Below, piece by piece: positions 57,143 to 64,000 of a stretch of 64,000 nt of DNA. Location of the stretch: contig NZ_CAKASL010000001.1 in NCBI RefSeq assembly GCF_916858655.1, positions 1,054,001 through 1,118,000 on the forward strand, given 5' to 3'. The stretch comes from Aeromicrobium sp. Leaf350 (GTDB taxonomy: Bacteria; Actinomycetota; Actinomycetes; Propionibacteriales; Nocardioidaceae). The notes under the pieces are model-generated. The model saw only the letters and a list, made by a program, of their open reading frames with translations, did not search any database and had not been told where the DNA came from. The position numbers were made by a program, and so were the translations under genes. Position 1 is the stretch's first letter, and each line of letters starts with the position of its first letter.

Positions 57143-58699
57143 ATGACGAGCCTCGCGGACCACACCGCCCAGCTGCACGCGCACCTGGCCCGCGTGCGCG
57201 ACGGGCGCGCCGGTGGCAGCGAGTCGGCCCGCGCCCGGCACACCGACCAGGGCAAGCTGCTCGTGCGCGACCGCGTCGACCGACTGCTCGACCCGGGCAG
57301 CCCCTTCCTCGAGCTCAGCCCTCTGGCCGCGCACGGCCTGTACGGCGAGGACGGCGACGACTTCGCCGTGCCGAGCGCGGGCATCGTGACCGGCATCGGT
57401 CGCGTCTCCGGTCGCGAGGTCATGGTCATCGCGAACGACGCCACCGTGAAGGGCGGCACGTACTTCCCGCTGACGGTCAAGAAGCACCTGCGCGCCCAGA
57501 TGATCGCCGCGCAGAACCGCCTGCCCTGCATCGCCCTGGTCGACAGCGGCGGCGCGTTCCTGCCGCTGCAGGACGAGGTGTTCCCCGACCGGGAGCACTT
57601 CGGGCGCATCTTCTTCAACCAGGCGCAGATGTCGGCCCAGGGCGTGCCGCAGATCGCGGCCGTGATGGGCTCCTGCACCGCAGGCGGCGCCTACGTCCCG
57701 GCGATGTCGGACGAGACCGTGATCGTCAAGGACCAGGGGACGATCTTCCTCGGCGGACCGCCCCTCGTGAAGGCCGCGACCGGCGAGGTCGTGACGGCCG
57801 AGGAGCTCGGCGGCGGCGACGTGCACGCCCGCACCTCCGGCGTGGTCGACCACCTCGCGAACGACGACGCCCACGCGCTCGACATCGTGCGCGGCATCGT
57901 CGGCACGTTCGAGCGGCCCACGGCGGGCTCGCTCGTCGCGGCACCGGCCGAGGACCCGCTCGTGGACGCCTCGGACCTGTCGGACGTCGTGCCCGCCGAC
58001 GCCCGCACGCCGTACGACGTGCGCGACGTGATCCGCCGCGTCGTCGACGGCTCCCGCTTCCAGGAGTTCAAGCAGCTCTACGGCGAGACGCTCGTGTGCG
58101 GCTTCGCGCGCATCCACGGCTTCCCGGTCGGCATCGTCGCGAACAACGGCATCCTCTTCAGCGAGTCAGCGCTCAAGGGTGCGCACTTCATCGAGCTGTG
58201 CAACCAGCGCGGCGTCCCCCTGGTGTTCCTGCAGAACGTCACGGGGTTCATGGTCGGACGCGAGTACGAGAACCGCGGCATCGCCAAGGACGGCGCGAAG
58301 CTCGTGACGGCCGTCGCCTGCTCGGTCGTGCCGAAGTTCACCGTCGTGATCGGCGGCTCGTTCGGGGCCGGCAACTACGGCATGTGCGGTCGCGCCTACG
58401 ACCCTCGCTTCCTGTGGATGTGGCCCAACGCGCGCATCTCGGTGATGGGCGGCGAGCAGGCTGCCTCGGTCCTCGCGACGGTGCGCTCGGACCTGGAGAC
58501 CGACGAGGAGATCGAGGCGTTCAAGGCCCCGATCCGCGAGCAGTACGAGACCCAGGGCTCGGCCTACTACTCCACGGCGCGCCTCTGGGACGACGGCGTG
58601 ATCGACCCGGCCGACACCCGGCGCGTCCTCGGCCTCGGACTCGCGACGGCGGCCAACGCGCCCGTCCCCCCGCCCTCCTACGGCGTCTTCAGGATGTGA
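57143..58699 (+). CDS. Acyl-CoA carboxylase beta (carboxyltransferase) subunit
   Basis: 518-residue crotonase-superfamily carboxyltransferase that moves CO2 from biotin to an acyl-CoA. It has the N-terminal [54 protein letters not shown] (methylcrotonyl-type), [16 protein letters not shown] and C-terminal [20 protein letters not shown]. These fit 3-methylcrotonyl- or geranyl-CoA carboxylase beta (LiuB/AtuC). It lies 4 bp after the dehydrogenase and 4 bp before the alpha subunit. Confidence 0.93.
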   Translation: MTSLADHTAQLHAHLARVRDGRAGGSESARARHTDQGKLLVRDRVDRLLDPGSPFLELSPLAAHGLYGEDGDDFAVPSAGIVTGIGRVSGREVMVIANDATVKGGTYFPLTVKKHLRAQMIAAQNRLPCIALVDSGGAFLPLQDEVFPDREHFGRIFFNQAQMSAQGVPQIAAVMGSCTAGGAYVPAMSDETVIVKDQGTIFLGGPPLVKAATGEVVTAEELGGGDVHARTSGVVDHLANDDAHALDIVRGIVGTFERPTAGSLVAAPAEDPLVDASDLSDVVPADARTPYDVRDVIRRVVDGSRFQEFKQLYGETLVCGFARIHGFPVGIVANNGILFSESALKGAHFIELCNQRGVPLVFLQNVTGFMVGREYENRGIAKDGAKLVTAVACSVVPKFTVVIGGSFGAGNYGMCGRAYDPRFLWMWPNARISVMGGEQAASVLATVRSDLETDEEIEAFKAPIREQYETQGSAYYSTARLWDDGVIDPADTRRVLGLGLATAANAPVPPPSYGVFRM

Positions 58700-58703
58700 C
58701 GAC

Positions 58704-60590
58704 ATGACGACAGTGCTGGTCGCCAACCGCGGCGAGATCGCGCTCCGCGTGTTCCGCACGGCCCACGCGATGGGCCTGCGCACCATCGCGATCCACACCG
58801 AGGTCGACTCCGCTGCTCCGCACGTGCGAGCGGCCGACGCCGCCGTGCAGGTCGACAGCTACCTCGACGTCGACGCCATCGTCGCGGCAGCCGTCGCCAC
58901 CCGGGCCGACATCGTGCACCCCGGGTACGGCTTCCTGTCCGAGCGCGCCGAGCTCGCCGCGGCCCTGGAGGCGGCCGGCGTCGCCCTGGCCGGACCCAGC
59001 GCGCTCGTGATGGAGCAGATGGGCCGCAAGGACGCCGCCCGCAAGGTGGCCGTCGCGGCCGGCGTCCCGGTCGTCCCGTCCTACGAGCTCGCCGCCGACC
59101 CGGAGACGTTCGCCTACCCGGTGCTGGTCAAGGCCGCGGCCGGTGGCGGCGGCAAGGGCATGCGGGTCGTGCGCTCCGCCGCGGACTTCGCCGAGGGCGC
59201 GGCAGCGGCCCGACGCGAGGCCGCGAGCTCCTTCGGCGACGACACCCTCCTCGTGGAGAAGTACGTGGAGTCGGGCCGGCATCTCGAGGTGCAGGTCATG
59301 GCCGACGCGCACGGCACCGTGCTGCACCTGTGGGAGCGCGACTGCTCGACCCAGCGGCGCCACCAGAAGGTGCTCGAGGAGGCCCCGGCTCCCACCATCG
59401 ACGAGGAGACCCGGACGCGACTCACCCGGTCGGCGGTCGACCTCGCCCGCGAGGTCGGGTACGTCGGAGCCGGCACGGTCGAGTTCCTGCTCGACAACGC
59501 GACGGGCGAGTTCTACTTCCTCGAGATGAACACCCGCCTGCAGGTCGAGCACCCCGTCACCGAGGCCATCACGGGCCTCGACCTCGTGGCCCTGCAGCTC
59601 GAGGTCGCCGCGGGCCGCCCCCTGACGATCACCCAGGAGGAGGTGCGTCGCGACGGCAGCGCGATCGAGGCGCGCGTCTACGCCGAGGACGCGTTCGGCG
59701 GCTACCTGCCGCAGGCCGGCACGGCCACGCACGTCGCCTGGCCGACCGGGGTGCGGGTCGATCACGCCCTGGAGTCCGGGCAGACCGTCTCGACGGCCTA
59801 CGACCCGATGCTCGGCAAGATCATCGCCCACGGTCCCGACCGCGAGTCGGCCCGGCGCGACCTCGTGGCGGCCCTGGACGAGGCCGTGATCCTGGGCCTC
59901 ACGACCAACACCGGATTCCTCCGCGCCCTCGTCGACCTCCCGGCCTTCGCGGACGCCACGATCGACACCGCCTGGCTGGACCGCAACCGGGTCGAACCGC
60001 CGTCGGTCGACGACGCCCGCACGATCGCGGCGTGGACCCAGGCCACCACCCATCGCGCCGCCGACGACGGCCCGTTCGCTGCCGACGGGTACCGCTCCGC
60101 AGGCGCGTCGGCGCCGCTGCGCATCAGCCTCGACCGTGACCTCGAGGTCGACCTCGTCGCCGGCACGGTCGACGGCGTGCCGGTACGACCGCTCGAGCGG
60201 GCCGTCGGGCCTGAGGTCACCCGGGTCCGCGCGCGGATCGACGCCCGTGACGTCGTCGCCCACGTGCGTCTCGGACGCCACGGCATCGAGGTCGTCGCGC
60301 AGGGGCAGCAGCACGAGTTCCGCATCCCCGACCCGACCGCGGACGCCGGTGCCGCACCGACCGACGGCAGCGTCGTCGCCCCGATGCACGGGACCGTGGT
60401 CGAGGTCCTCGTCGCGGCGGGGCAAGAGGTGCACGAGGGGGAGGTCCTCGGACGGATCGAGGCGATGAAGATGGAGCTGGCGCTCCAGGCCCCCTACGCC
60501 GGAACCGTCTCGCACGTCGGCGCCGCCGCAGGTGACCAGGTCAGCCTCGGCGCCCTGCTCTTCCAGGTGGACGCAGCCGACGAGGACTGA
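58704..60590 (+). CDS. Acyl-CoA carboxylase alpha subunit (BC-BCCP)
   Basis: 628-residue biotin-dependent subunit. It has a biotin carboxylase N-terminal half (VLVANRGEIALRVFRTAHAM, ATP-grasp AAAGGGGKGMRVV, EMNTRLQVEHPVTE), a middle linker and a C-terminal biotinyl domain with EAMKMEL, biotin on Lys589. It partners with the beta subunit 4 bp upstream. Together with the acyl-CoA dehydrogenase it forms a cluster for leucine, isovalerate or terpenoid-type acyl-CoA breakdown; the exact substrate is open. Confidence 0.93.
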   Translation: MTTVLVANRGEIALRVFRTAHAMGLRTIAIHTEVDSAAPHVRAADAAVQVDSYLDVDAIVAAAVATRADIVHPGYGFLSERAELAAALEAAGVALAGPSALVMEQMGRKDAARKVAVAAGVPVVPSYELAADPETFAYPVLVKAAAGGGGKGMRVVRSAADFAEGAAAARREAASSFGDDTLLVEKYVESGRHLEVQVMADAHGTVLHLWERDCSTQRRHQKVLEEAPAPTIDEETRTRLTRSAVDLAREVGYVGAGTVEFLLDNATGEFYFLEMNTRLQVEHPVTEAITGLDLVALQLEVAAGRPLTITQEEVRRDGSAIEARVYAEDAFGGYLPQAGTATHVAWPTGVRVDHALESGQTVSTAYDPMLGKIIAHGPDRESARRDLVAALDEAVILGLTTNTGFLRALVDLPAFADATIDTAWLDRNRVEPPSVDDARTIAAWTQATTHRAADDGPFAADGYRSAGASAPLRISLDRDLEVDLVAGTVDGVPVRPLERAVGPEVTRVRARIDARDVVAHVRLGRHGIEVVAQGQQHEFRIPDPTADAGAAPTDGSVVAPMHGTVVEVLVAAGQEVHEGEVLGRIEAMKMELALQAPYAGTVSHVGAAAGDQVSLGALLFQVDAADED

Positions 60591-60650
60591 CGTCCGAACG
60601 TCTCCGAGTGTTCACCGCGCGGCCCAGTGCGCCTCCCTGCACCCGTGCGC

Positions 60651-60799
60651 TACGCTTGTCGTGTTGTAGGCGTTTGTTGTGCCAGTAGGTGATTGACCGG
60701 ATCGCGTTCGCGCGGTCCTCAGTTTGACTCCTCGGTTGATGATGCGTCGCGACTCAGTCGCCCGCAATCCATGCGTGCGCAGAACCGAAGGAGAAAACT
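60651..60799 (+). promoter_or_regulatory. cspA promoter and long structured leader
   Basis: TACGCT at 60651-60656 is a likely -10, giving a 5' leader of about 135 nt. The leader holds GACCG...CGGTC with inner CGCG/CGCG (60695-60717) and GCGACT-C-AGTCGC (60749-60761) hairpins, then a strong AAGGAG ribosome-binding site. Long folding leaders regulate cold-shock mRNAs in other bacteria. Confidence 0.5.
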
Positions 60800-61003
60800 A
60801 TGGCTACCGGAACCGTGAAGTGGTTCAACGCTGAGAAGGGCTACGGCTTCATCGCCCCCGACGACGGCGGCGAGGACCTGTTCGCCCACTTCAAGCAGAT
60901 CCAGGGCTCGGGCTACCGCTCGCTCGACGAGAACCAGAAGGTCGAGTTCGAGGTCGAGCAGGGCCAGAAGGGCCTGCAGGCCGCGAACATCCGCGCGCTC
61001 TGA
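60800..61003 (+). CDS. cspA: Cold-shock protein CspA family
   Basis: 67-residue single cold-shock domain binding single-stranded RNA and DNA. RNP1 is KGYGFI (residues 13-18) and RNP2 DLFAHF (27-32, usually VFVHF). It starts [15 protein letters not shown], as in actinobacterial CspA. It is monocistronic, with a strong ribosome-binding site and a hairpin terminator. Likely an RNA chaperone, not necessarily cold-induced. Confidence 0.96.
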   Translation: MATGTVKWFNAEKGYGFIAPDDGGEDLFAHFKQIQGSGYRSLDENQKVEFEVEQGQKGLQAANIRAL

Positions 61004-61022
61004 TCTGACCCAGCTTCACCGC

Positions 61023-61057
61023 AACGCCCCGTCCGCTCATCGAGCGGGCGGGGCGTT
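61023..61057 (+). terminator. Hairpin terminator of cspA
   Basis: AACGCCCCG (61023-61031) pairs with CGGGGCGTT (61049-61057), with an inner CCGCTC/GAGCGG stem and a CGCCTTT tail, 20 bp after the cspA stop. Confidence 0.85.
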
Positions 61058-61107
61058 CGCCTTTCCCCACCCTGATGCCTGCGACGGACCACCGTCAGAC
61101 TGAGGGC

Positions 61108-61986
61108 ATGTCCGCCGGCCGCTACGCCCCGTCGCCCTCGGGCGACCTGCACGTCGGCAACCTGCGCACCGCGGTGCTCGCGTGGCTGTTCGCGCGGTCG
61201 TCGGGCCGCGACTTCCTGATGCGGGTCGACGACCTGGACCGCGTGCGCGAGGGTGCGGCCGAGCGCCAGCTCGCGGACCTTGCCACGCTGGGCCTCGACT
61301 GGGACGGACCCGTGCTCTGGCAGAGCTCCCGCGTCGACGCCCATGCCCAGGCGGTCGCGCGGCTGACCGACGCCGGGCTCACCTTCGAGTGCTTCTGCAC
61401 GCGGCGCGAGGTGCTGGAGGCACCGTCCGCCCCGCACCGCCCGCCCGGCGCCTACCCCGGCACGTGCCGCGACCTCACCGAGGCCGAGCGGGAGGACCGG
61501 CGACGCGAGCGACCGGCGGCCGTCCGGCTGCGCGCCGACGTCGACTCCTGGACCGTGCGCGACGAGCTGCACGGTGACGTCACCGCCGACGTCGACGACC
61601 TCGTGCTGCGCCGTGGCGACGGCGTGCCGGCCTACAACCTCACGGTCGTGCTCGACGACGCGCACCAGGGAGTCGACCAGGTCGTCCGCGGTGACGACCT
61701 GCTGACGTCGGCGCCACGCCAGGCCTACCTCGCCACTCTGCTCGACCTGCCGGTGCCGTCGTACGCGCACGTCCCGCTGGCGCTGAACGCCGACGGCGCG
61801 CGGCTGGCGAAGCGCGACGGTGCCGTCACGCTCACTGAGCTCCGCGACGCAGGGGTCGACGTGCTGGCGATGATCGGCGGATCGCTCGGCTTCCGAGGGG
61901 CGGGCCCGCAGGACTGGCTCGACGAGCTCGATCCCGAGGGTCTGCCGCGGGAGCCGTGGGTCGTGCGCCCACCCGCCCTCGGCTGA
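61108..61986 (+). CDS. gluQ: Glutamyl-Q tRNA(Asp) synthetase
   Basis: GluRS paralogue that attaches glutamate to queuosine of tRNA-Asp; in bacteria lacking queuosine the role is unclear. The 292-residue protein lacks the C-terminal anticodon domain of GluRS. It has RYAPSPSGDLHVGNL (HIGH region), zinc ligands CFC and YPGTC (C-x-C, Y-x3-C), and the KMSKS-like LAKRDGA. ATG 61108 gives the conserved start; an upstream frame start at 61075 adds unrelated residues. Confidence 0.9.
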   Translation: MSAGRYAPSPSGDLHVGNLRTAVLAWLFARSSGRDFLMRVDDLDRVREGAAERQLADLATLGLDWDGPVLWQSSRVDAHAQAVARLTDAGLTFECFCTRREVLEAPSAPHRPPGAYPGTCRDLTEAEREDRRRERPAAVRLRADVDSWTVRDELHGDVTADVDDLVLRRGDGVPAYNLTVVLDDAHQGVDQVVRGDDLLTSAPRQAYLATLLDLPVPSYAHVPLALNADGARLAKRDGAVTLTELRDAGVDVLAMIGGSLGFRGAGPQDWLDELDPEGLPREPWVVRPPALG

Positions 61987-62002
61987 GGAGGCCGCTTCGG
62001 CC

Positions 62003-62809
62003 CTACCCGTGCGTGACCAGGTGCTGCTCGATCAGGTCGCTCACGGCACCCGGCCGCTCGATCGTGCTGGAGTGCCCCGCCCCGGGGATCACCACGAGCC
62101 GCGCGCCCGGGATGGCCGCCGCGATCACCTCGGCCTTCATGACCGGGGTCGCGACGTCGTGCTCACCCGTGGCCACGAGGGTCGGCGCCGTGATCGACCC
62201 GATCTCGGCCAGGATCGGGTCGCGGTCGGTCACCCCGTAGATCGCCTGCTGCATGCCCGACCGGGTGACCTTCCTGAGCTGACTCATCCACTCCTCGATC
62301 AGCGCCCGCTCGGCCGGCTCGTCGCCGTAGCCGGGCGCGAACATGATCGGCTCGACCTTCTTCGCGACGACACCCATGCCGAAGAGCCGGTAGACCCGGG
62401 CGAGCAGCCGGTACCGCGAGACCTTGTCGGGGTCCTCCGGGCCGGCACTCGTGTCGAGCAGCGTGAGCGACAGGACCTTCTCGGGGTGCCGCGCCGCGAG
62501 CCGCATGCCCACGAACCCGCCCATCGACAGCCCGACGTAGTGCACCGCGTCGAGCCCGAGGGCGTCGAGCACCCCGAGCAGGTCGTCGGTCAGCGTGTCC
62601 ATGTCGTACCCGCCCGAGACGGCGGGCGGGCTCTGCCCCTGCCCACGCCAGTCGACCGTGACACAGCGGTACCGCCCCTGCAGTGCCTCCACCTGCGCGG
62701 CGAACATCCACCCGCTGAACAGCAGGCCGTGGCCGAAGACGACGGCGGGTCCGTCGCCGCCGGAGTCGGTGACGTGGATGCGGGTCCCGTTAGCGTCGAT
62801 GAGAGGCAT
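62003..62809 (-). CDS. Alpha/beta hydrolase
   Basis: 268-residue alpha/beta hydrolase related to 3-oxoadipate enol-lactonase or epoxide-hydrolase-like enzymes. The oxyanion segment is FGHGLLFSG, the nucleophile elbow GLSMGG (about residues 96-101, Ser nucleophile), the Asp lies in VATGEHDVATP and the His in GAGHSS. It is divergent from TetR 62897, with a palindrome in the shared promoter region, so it is a likely target of that regulator. A GGCCG/CGGCC hairpin (61990-62002) abuts its stop. Confidence 0.87.
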   Translation of the reverse strand: MPLIDANGTRIHVTDSGGDGPAVVFGHGLLFSGWMFAAQVEALQGRYRCVTVDWRGQGQSPPAVSGGYDMDTLTDDLLGVLDALGLDAVHYVGLSMGGFVGMRLAARHPEKVLSLTLLDTSAGPEDPDKVSRYRLLARVYRLFGMGVVAKKVEPIMFAPGYGDEPAERALIEEWMSQLRKVTRSGMQQAIYGVTDRDPILAEIGSITAPTLVATGEHDVATPVMKAEVIAAAIPGARLVVIPGAGHSSTIERPGAVSDLIEQHLVTHG

Positions 62810-62859
62810 GAGGTGCAGCGTGTCGTCTGGGTCACACGATGTCCATAGTCCGTCCGGTC

Positions 62860-62889
62860 TTGACGTGGTTTGTGAGTCATCACTAACTT
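62860..62889 (+). promoter_or_regulatory. Promoter with palindromic operator before TetR/MMPL
   Basis: -35 TTGACG (62860-62865), 18-bp spacer and -10 TAACTT (62884-62889), 7 nt before the ATG at 62897. The inverted repeat GTGA-GTCA-TCAC (62872-62883) fills the spacer, a repressing position. Confidence 0.6.
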
Positions 62890-62896
62890 GTCGAGC

Positions 62897-63430
62897 ATGT
62901 CACCTCGCATGAGCGCCGACGACCGCCGAGAGGCGATCCTGCAGGCCGCGATCCTCGAGTACGGCCGATCCGGCATGCACGCGACCTCGACCGAGGTCAT
63001 CGCGGAGCGCGCGGGCATCAGCCAGCCCTACCTCTTCCGCCTCTTCGGCACGAAGGCCGAGCTCATCACCGCCGCGATCGAGTACCACACCGACGGCATC
63101 CGGACCCTGTTCCGCGAGGCCGTGGAGCAGCGCTCCGAGGGCACCAGCCCCCTGGTGGCGATGGGCACGGCCTACCTCGCCCTCCTGGAGCAGGACCCGA
63201 ACGACCTCCGCTGCCAGCTGCACACGTGGGCCGCGGCGTCCGACCCGGACATCAAGGAGGTCGCGCAGCGCACGTACCGCGCGATCTGGGCCGACGTGGC
63301 CGAGCTCAGCGGCGCGTCGCCCGACGAGGTCCGGCGGTTCATGTCCTACGGCATGCTCATGACGATCCTCGGCGCCCTCGACCTCCCCGACCTGTACGGC
63401 AACCCGCTCGAGACCCTCGAGGAGTTCTGA
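62897..63430 (+). CDS. TetR-family regulator
   Basis: 177-residue TetR repressor with HTH at about residues 9-52 (REAILQAAILEYGRSGMHATSTEVIAERAGISQPYLFRLFGTK). The C-terminal domain is ordinary. The stop overlaps the start of the MMPL transporter gene (TGATG), so regulator and transporter are translated together. It probably autoregulates and controls the divergent hydrolase. ATG 62897 is preferred; a TTG at 62888 overlaps the -10. Confidence 0.87.
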   Translation: MSPRMSADDRREAILQAAILEYGRSGMHATSTEVIAERAGISQPYLFRLFGTKAELITAAIEYHTDGIRTLFREAVEQRSEGTSPLVAMGTAYLALLEQDPNDLRCQLHTWAAASDPDIKEVAQRTYRAIWADVAELSGASPDEVRRFMSYGMLMTILGALDLPDLYGNPLETLEEF

Positions 63431-64000
63431 TGATCGACGCACTCGCACGCCTCGCCACCACCCGACCGTGGCGCGTGCTCGCCGTGACCGGCGTCTTCGT
63501 CGTGGTGGCCGCCGTGGTCGGCGGTCCCGTGACCGGCCTGCTCAACAGCGACACCGACTCGTTCTCCGACACCAGCTCGGACAGCTCGGTCGCGCTCGAC
63601 CGTGTCGCCGAGGCCAGCGGCCTGGACGCCACCCCCTCCGTCGTGGTGCTCGTCGACACCGACGACACCGACGCGCAGGCGGCGCTCCTGGAGGTCCTGG
63701 ACCGCGACGAGGCCGTGGGGCAGGTGGCCGGTGGAACCGAGGCAGGGCCGCCGTTCGTCTCCGACGACGGCGAGCGCACCTTCTACGCCGTCACCTACGC
63801 CGCCGAGGCCGACGGCGACCTCGCCACCGAGCACCTGCGGGACGAGCTGGCCCGCATCGACGGGGCCACCGTCGGCGGTGCCGCGGTCGCGTTCCAGCAG
63901 GTCAACGACCAGGTCGAGCACGACCTGGTCACCGCCGAGCTCCTCGCGTTCCCCCTCCTGTTCGTGGCCGCCCTGCTCGTGTTCCGGTCGGCCGTCGCGG
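63430..64000 (+). CDS. MMPL-family transporter (3' end outside window)
   Basis: First 190 residues of a large RND/MMPL exporter. It has a membrane helix at about residues 16-36 (RVLAVTGVFVVVAAVVGGPV), then a periplasmic porter domain with acidic loops (NSDTDSFSDTSSDSS), then the second helix starting near residue 173 (LLAFPLLFVAALLVF). Related proteins export lipids or drugs. It is coupled to the upstream TetR gene and continues past the window end. Confidence 0.88.
   Translation, partial: MIDALARLATTRPWRVLAVTGVFVVVAAVVGGPVTGLLNSDTDSFSDTSSDSSVALDRVAEASGLDATPSVVVLVDTDDTDAQAALLEVLDRDEAVGQVAGGTEAGPPFVSDDGERTFYAVTYAAEADGDLATEHLRDELARIDGATVGGAAVAFQQVNDQVEHDLVTAELLAFPLLFVAALLVFRSAVA

Noticed and set aside
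60590..60800. Metabolite riboswitch before cspA
   Set aside because: The hairpins do not match a riboswitch consensus I know; a cold-shock leader is the simpler reading.

Overview
The window is chromosomal DNA of a high-GC Gram-positive bacterium (Actinobacteria). Codon use is strongly G/C-biased at third positions, GTG starts are frequent, several promoters look leaderless, and the gene set (ClpC with a ClgR-type box, DUF3516 helicase, DUF2342 zincin, 13E12-type HNH protein, DUF3180) is actinobacterial. The hpt-tilS-DUF2342-dacB-ppa and ftsH-folE-folP-folB-folK blocks, together with a tmsA/tmsB pair for 10-methyl (tuberculostearic-type) fatty acids, point to Nocardioidaceae, most plausibly Aeromicrobium or a relative; that assignment is inference from gene content. 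No plasmid, prophage, CRISPR array or complete insertion sequence is seen, and no stretch over 300 bp lacks a gene or RNA.

Layout. 1-3.7 kb: end of a metallophosphoesterase, tRNA-Pro, a lone IS3 OrfA-like protein, a nitroreductase, an anchored Pro-rich protein and mutY. 3.9-6.4 kb: clpC. 6.6-12.5 kb: fructose PTS (fruR-fruK-fruA-ptsH, divergent from ptsI). 12.6-14.1 kb: lysS. 14.3-18.4 kb: CsbD, an M15 peptidase and the pantothenate/CoA operon (DUF2520 protein-panC-panD-coaX). 18.5-30.6 kb: DUF885 protein, then ftsH-folE-folP-NTF2-like-folB-folK-DUF3180 and hpt, tilS, DUF2342, dacB, ppa. 30.5-39.9 kb: TetR/Baeyer-Villiger-type monooxygenase pair, DUF3516 helicase, quinone reductase, fatty-acid desaturase, M23 peptidase. 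40-51.7 kb: purL, a protein built from exact 10-residue repeats, EamA transporter, xth, tmsB-tmsA, pirin, minimal zincin, PAS-SpoIIE phosphatase. 51.7-60.6 kb: 13E12-type protein, tRNA-Glu, enoyl-CoA hydratase, and a TetR-controlled acyl-CoA dehydrogenase plus two-subunit acyl-CoA carboxylase operon. 60.8-64 kb: cold-shock protein, gluQ, hydrolase, TetR and the start of an MMPL transporter.

How genes work together. FruR probably senses sugar phosphate and controls both the fru operon and ptsI through phased direct repeats between them. The folate and pantothenate operons use many 4-bp ATGA/GTGA overlaps, so they are translationally coupled. The desaturase can make the delta-9 acyl chains that TmsB methylates and TmsA reduces.

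The main non-gene signal is a set of long imperfect palindromes filling almost every convergent gene junction. At least two are dispersed families with copies inside this window (27305-27460 with 32718-32823; 37029-37059 with 46080-46110), and another, overlapping the ptsI stop codon, resembles a REP-like palindrome recalled from related genera. The other unusual items are the decapeptide-repeat protein, the DUF2520 protein in the pantothenate operon (candidate ketopantoate reductase), the NTF2-like protein inside the folate operon, and several well-formed operator/promoter arrangements.
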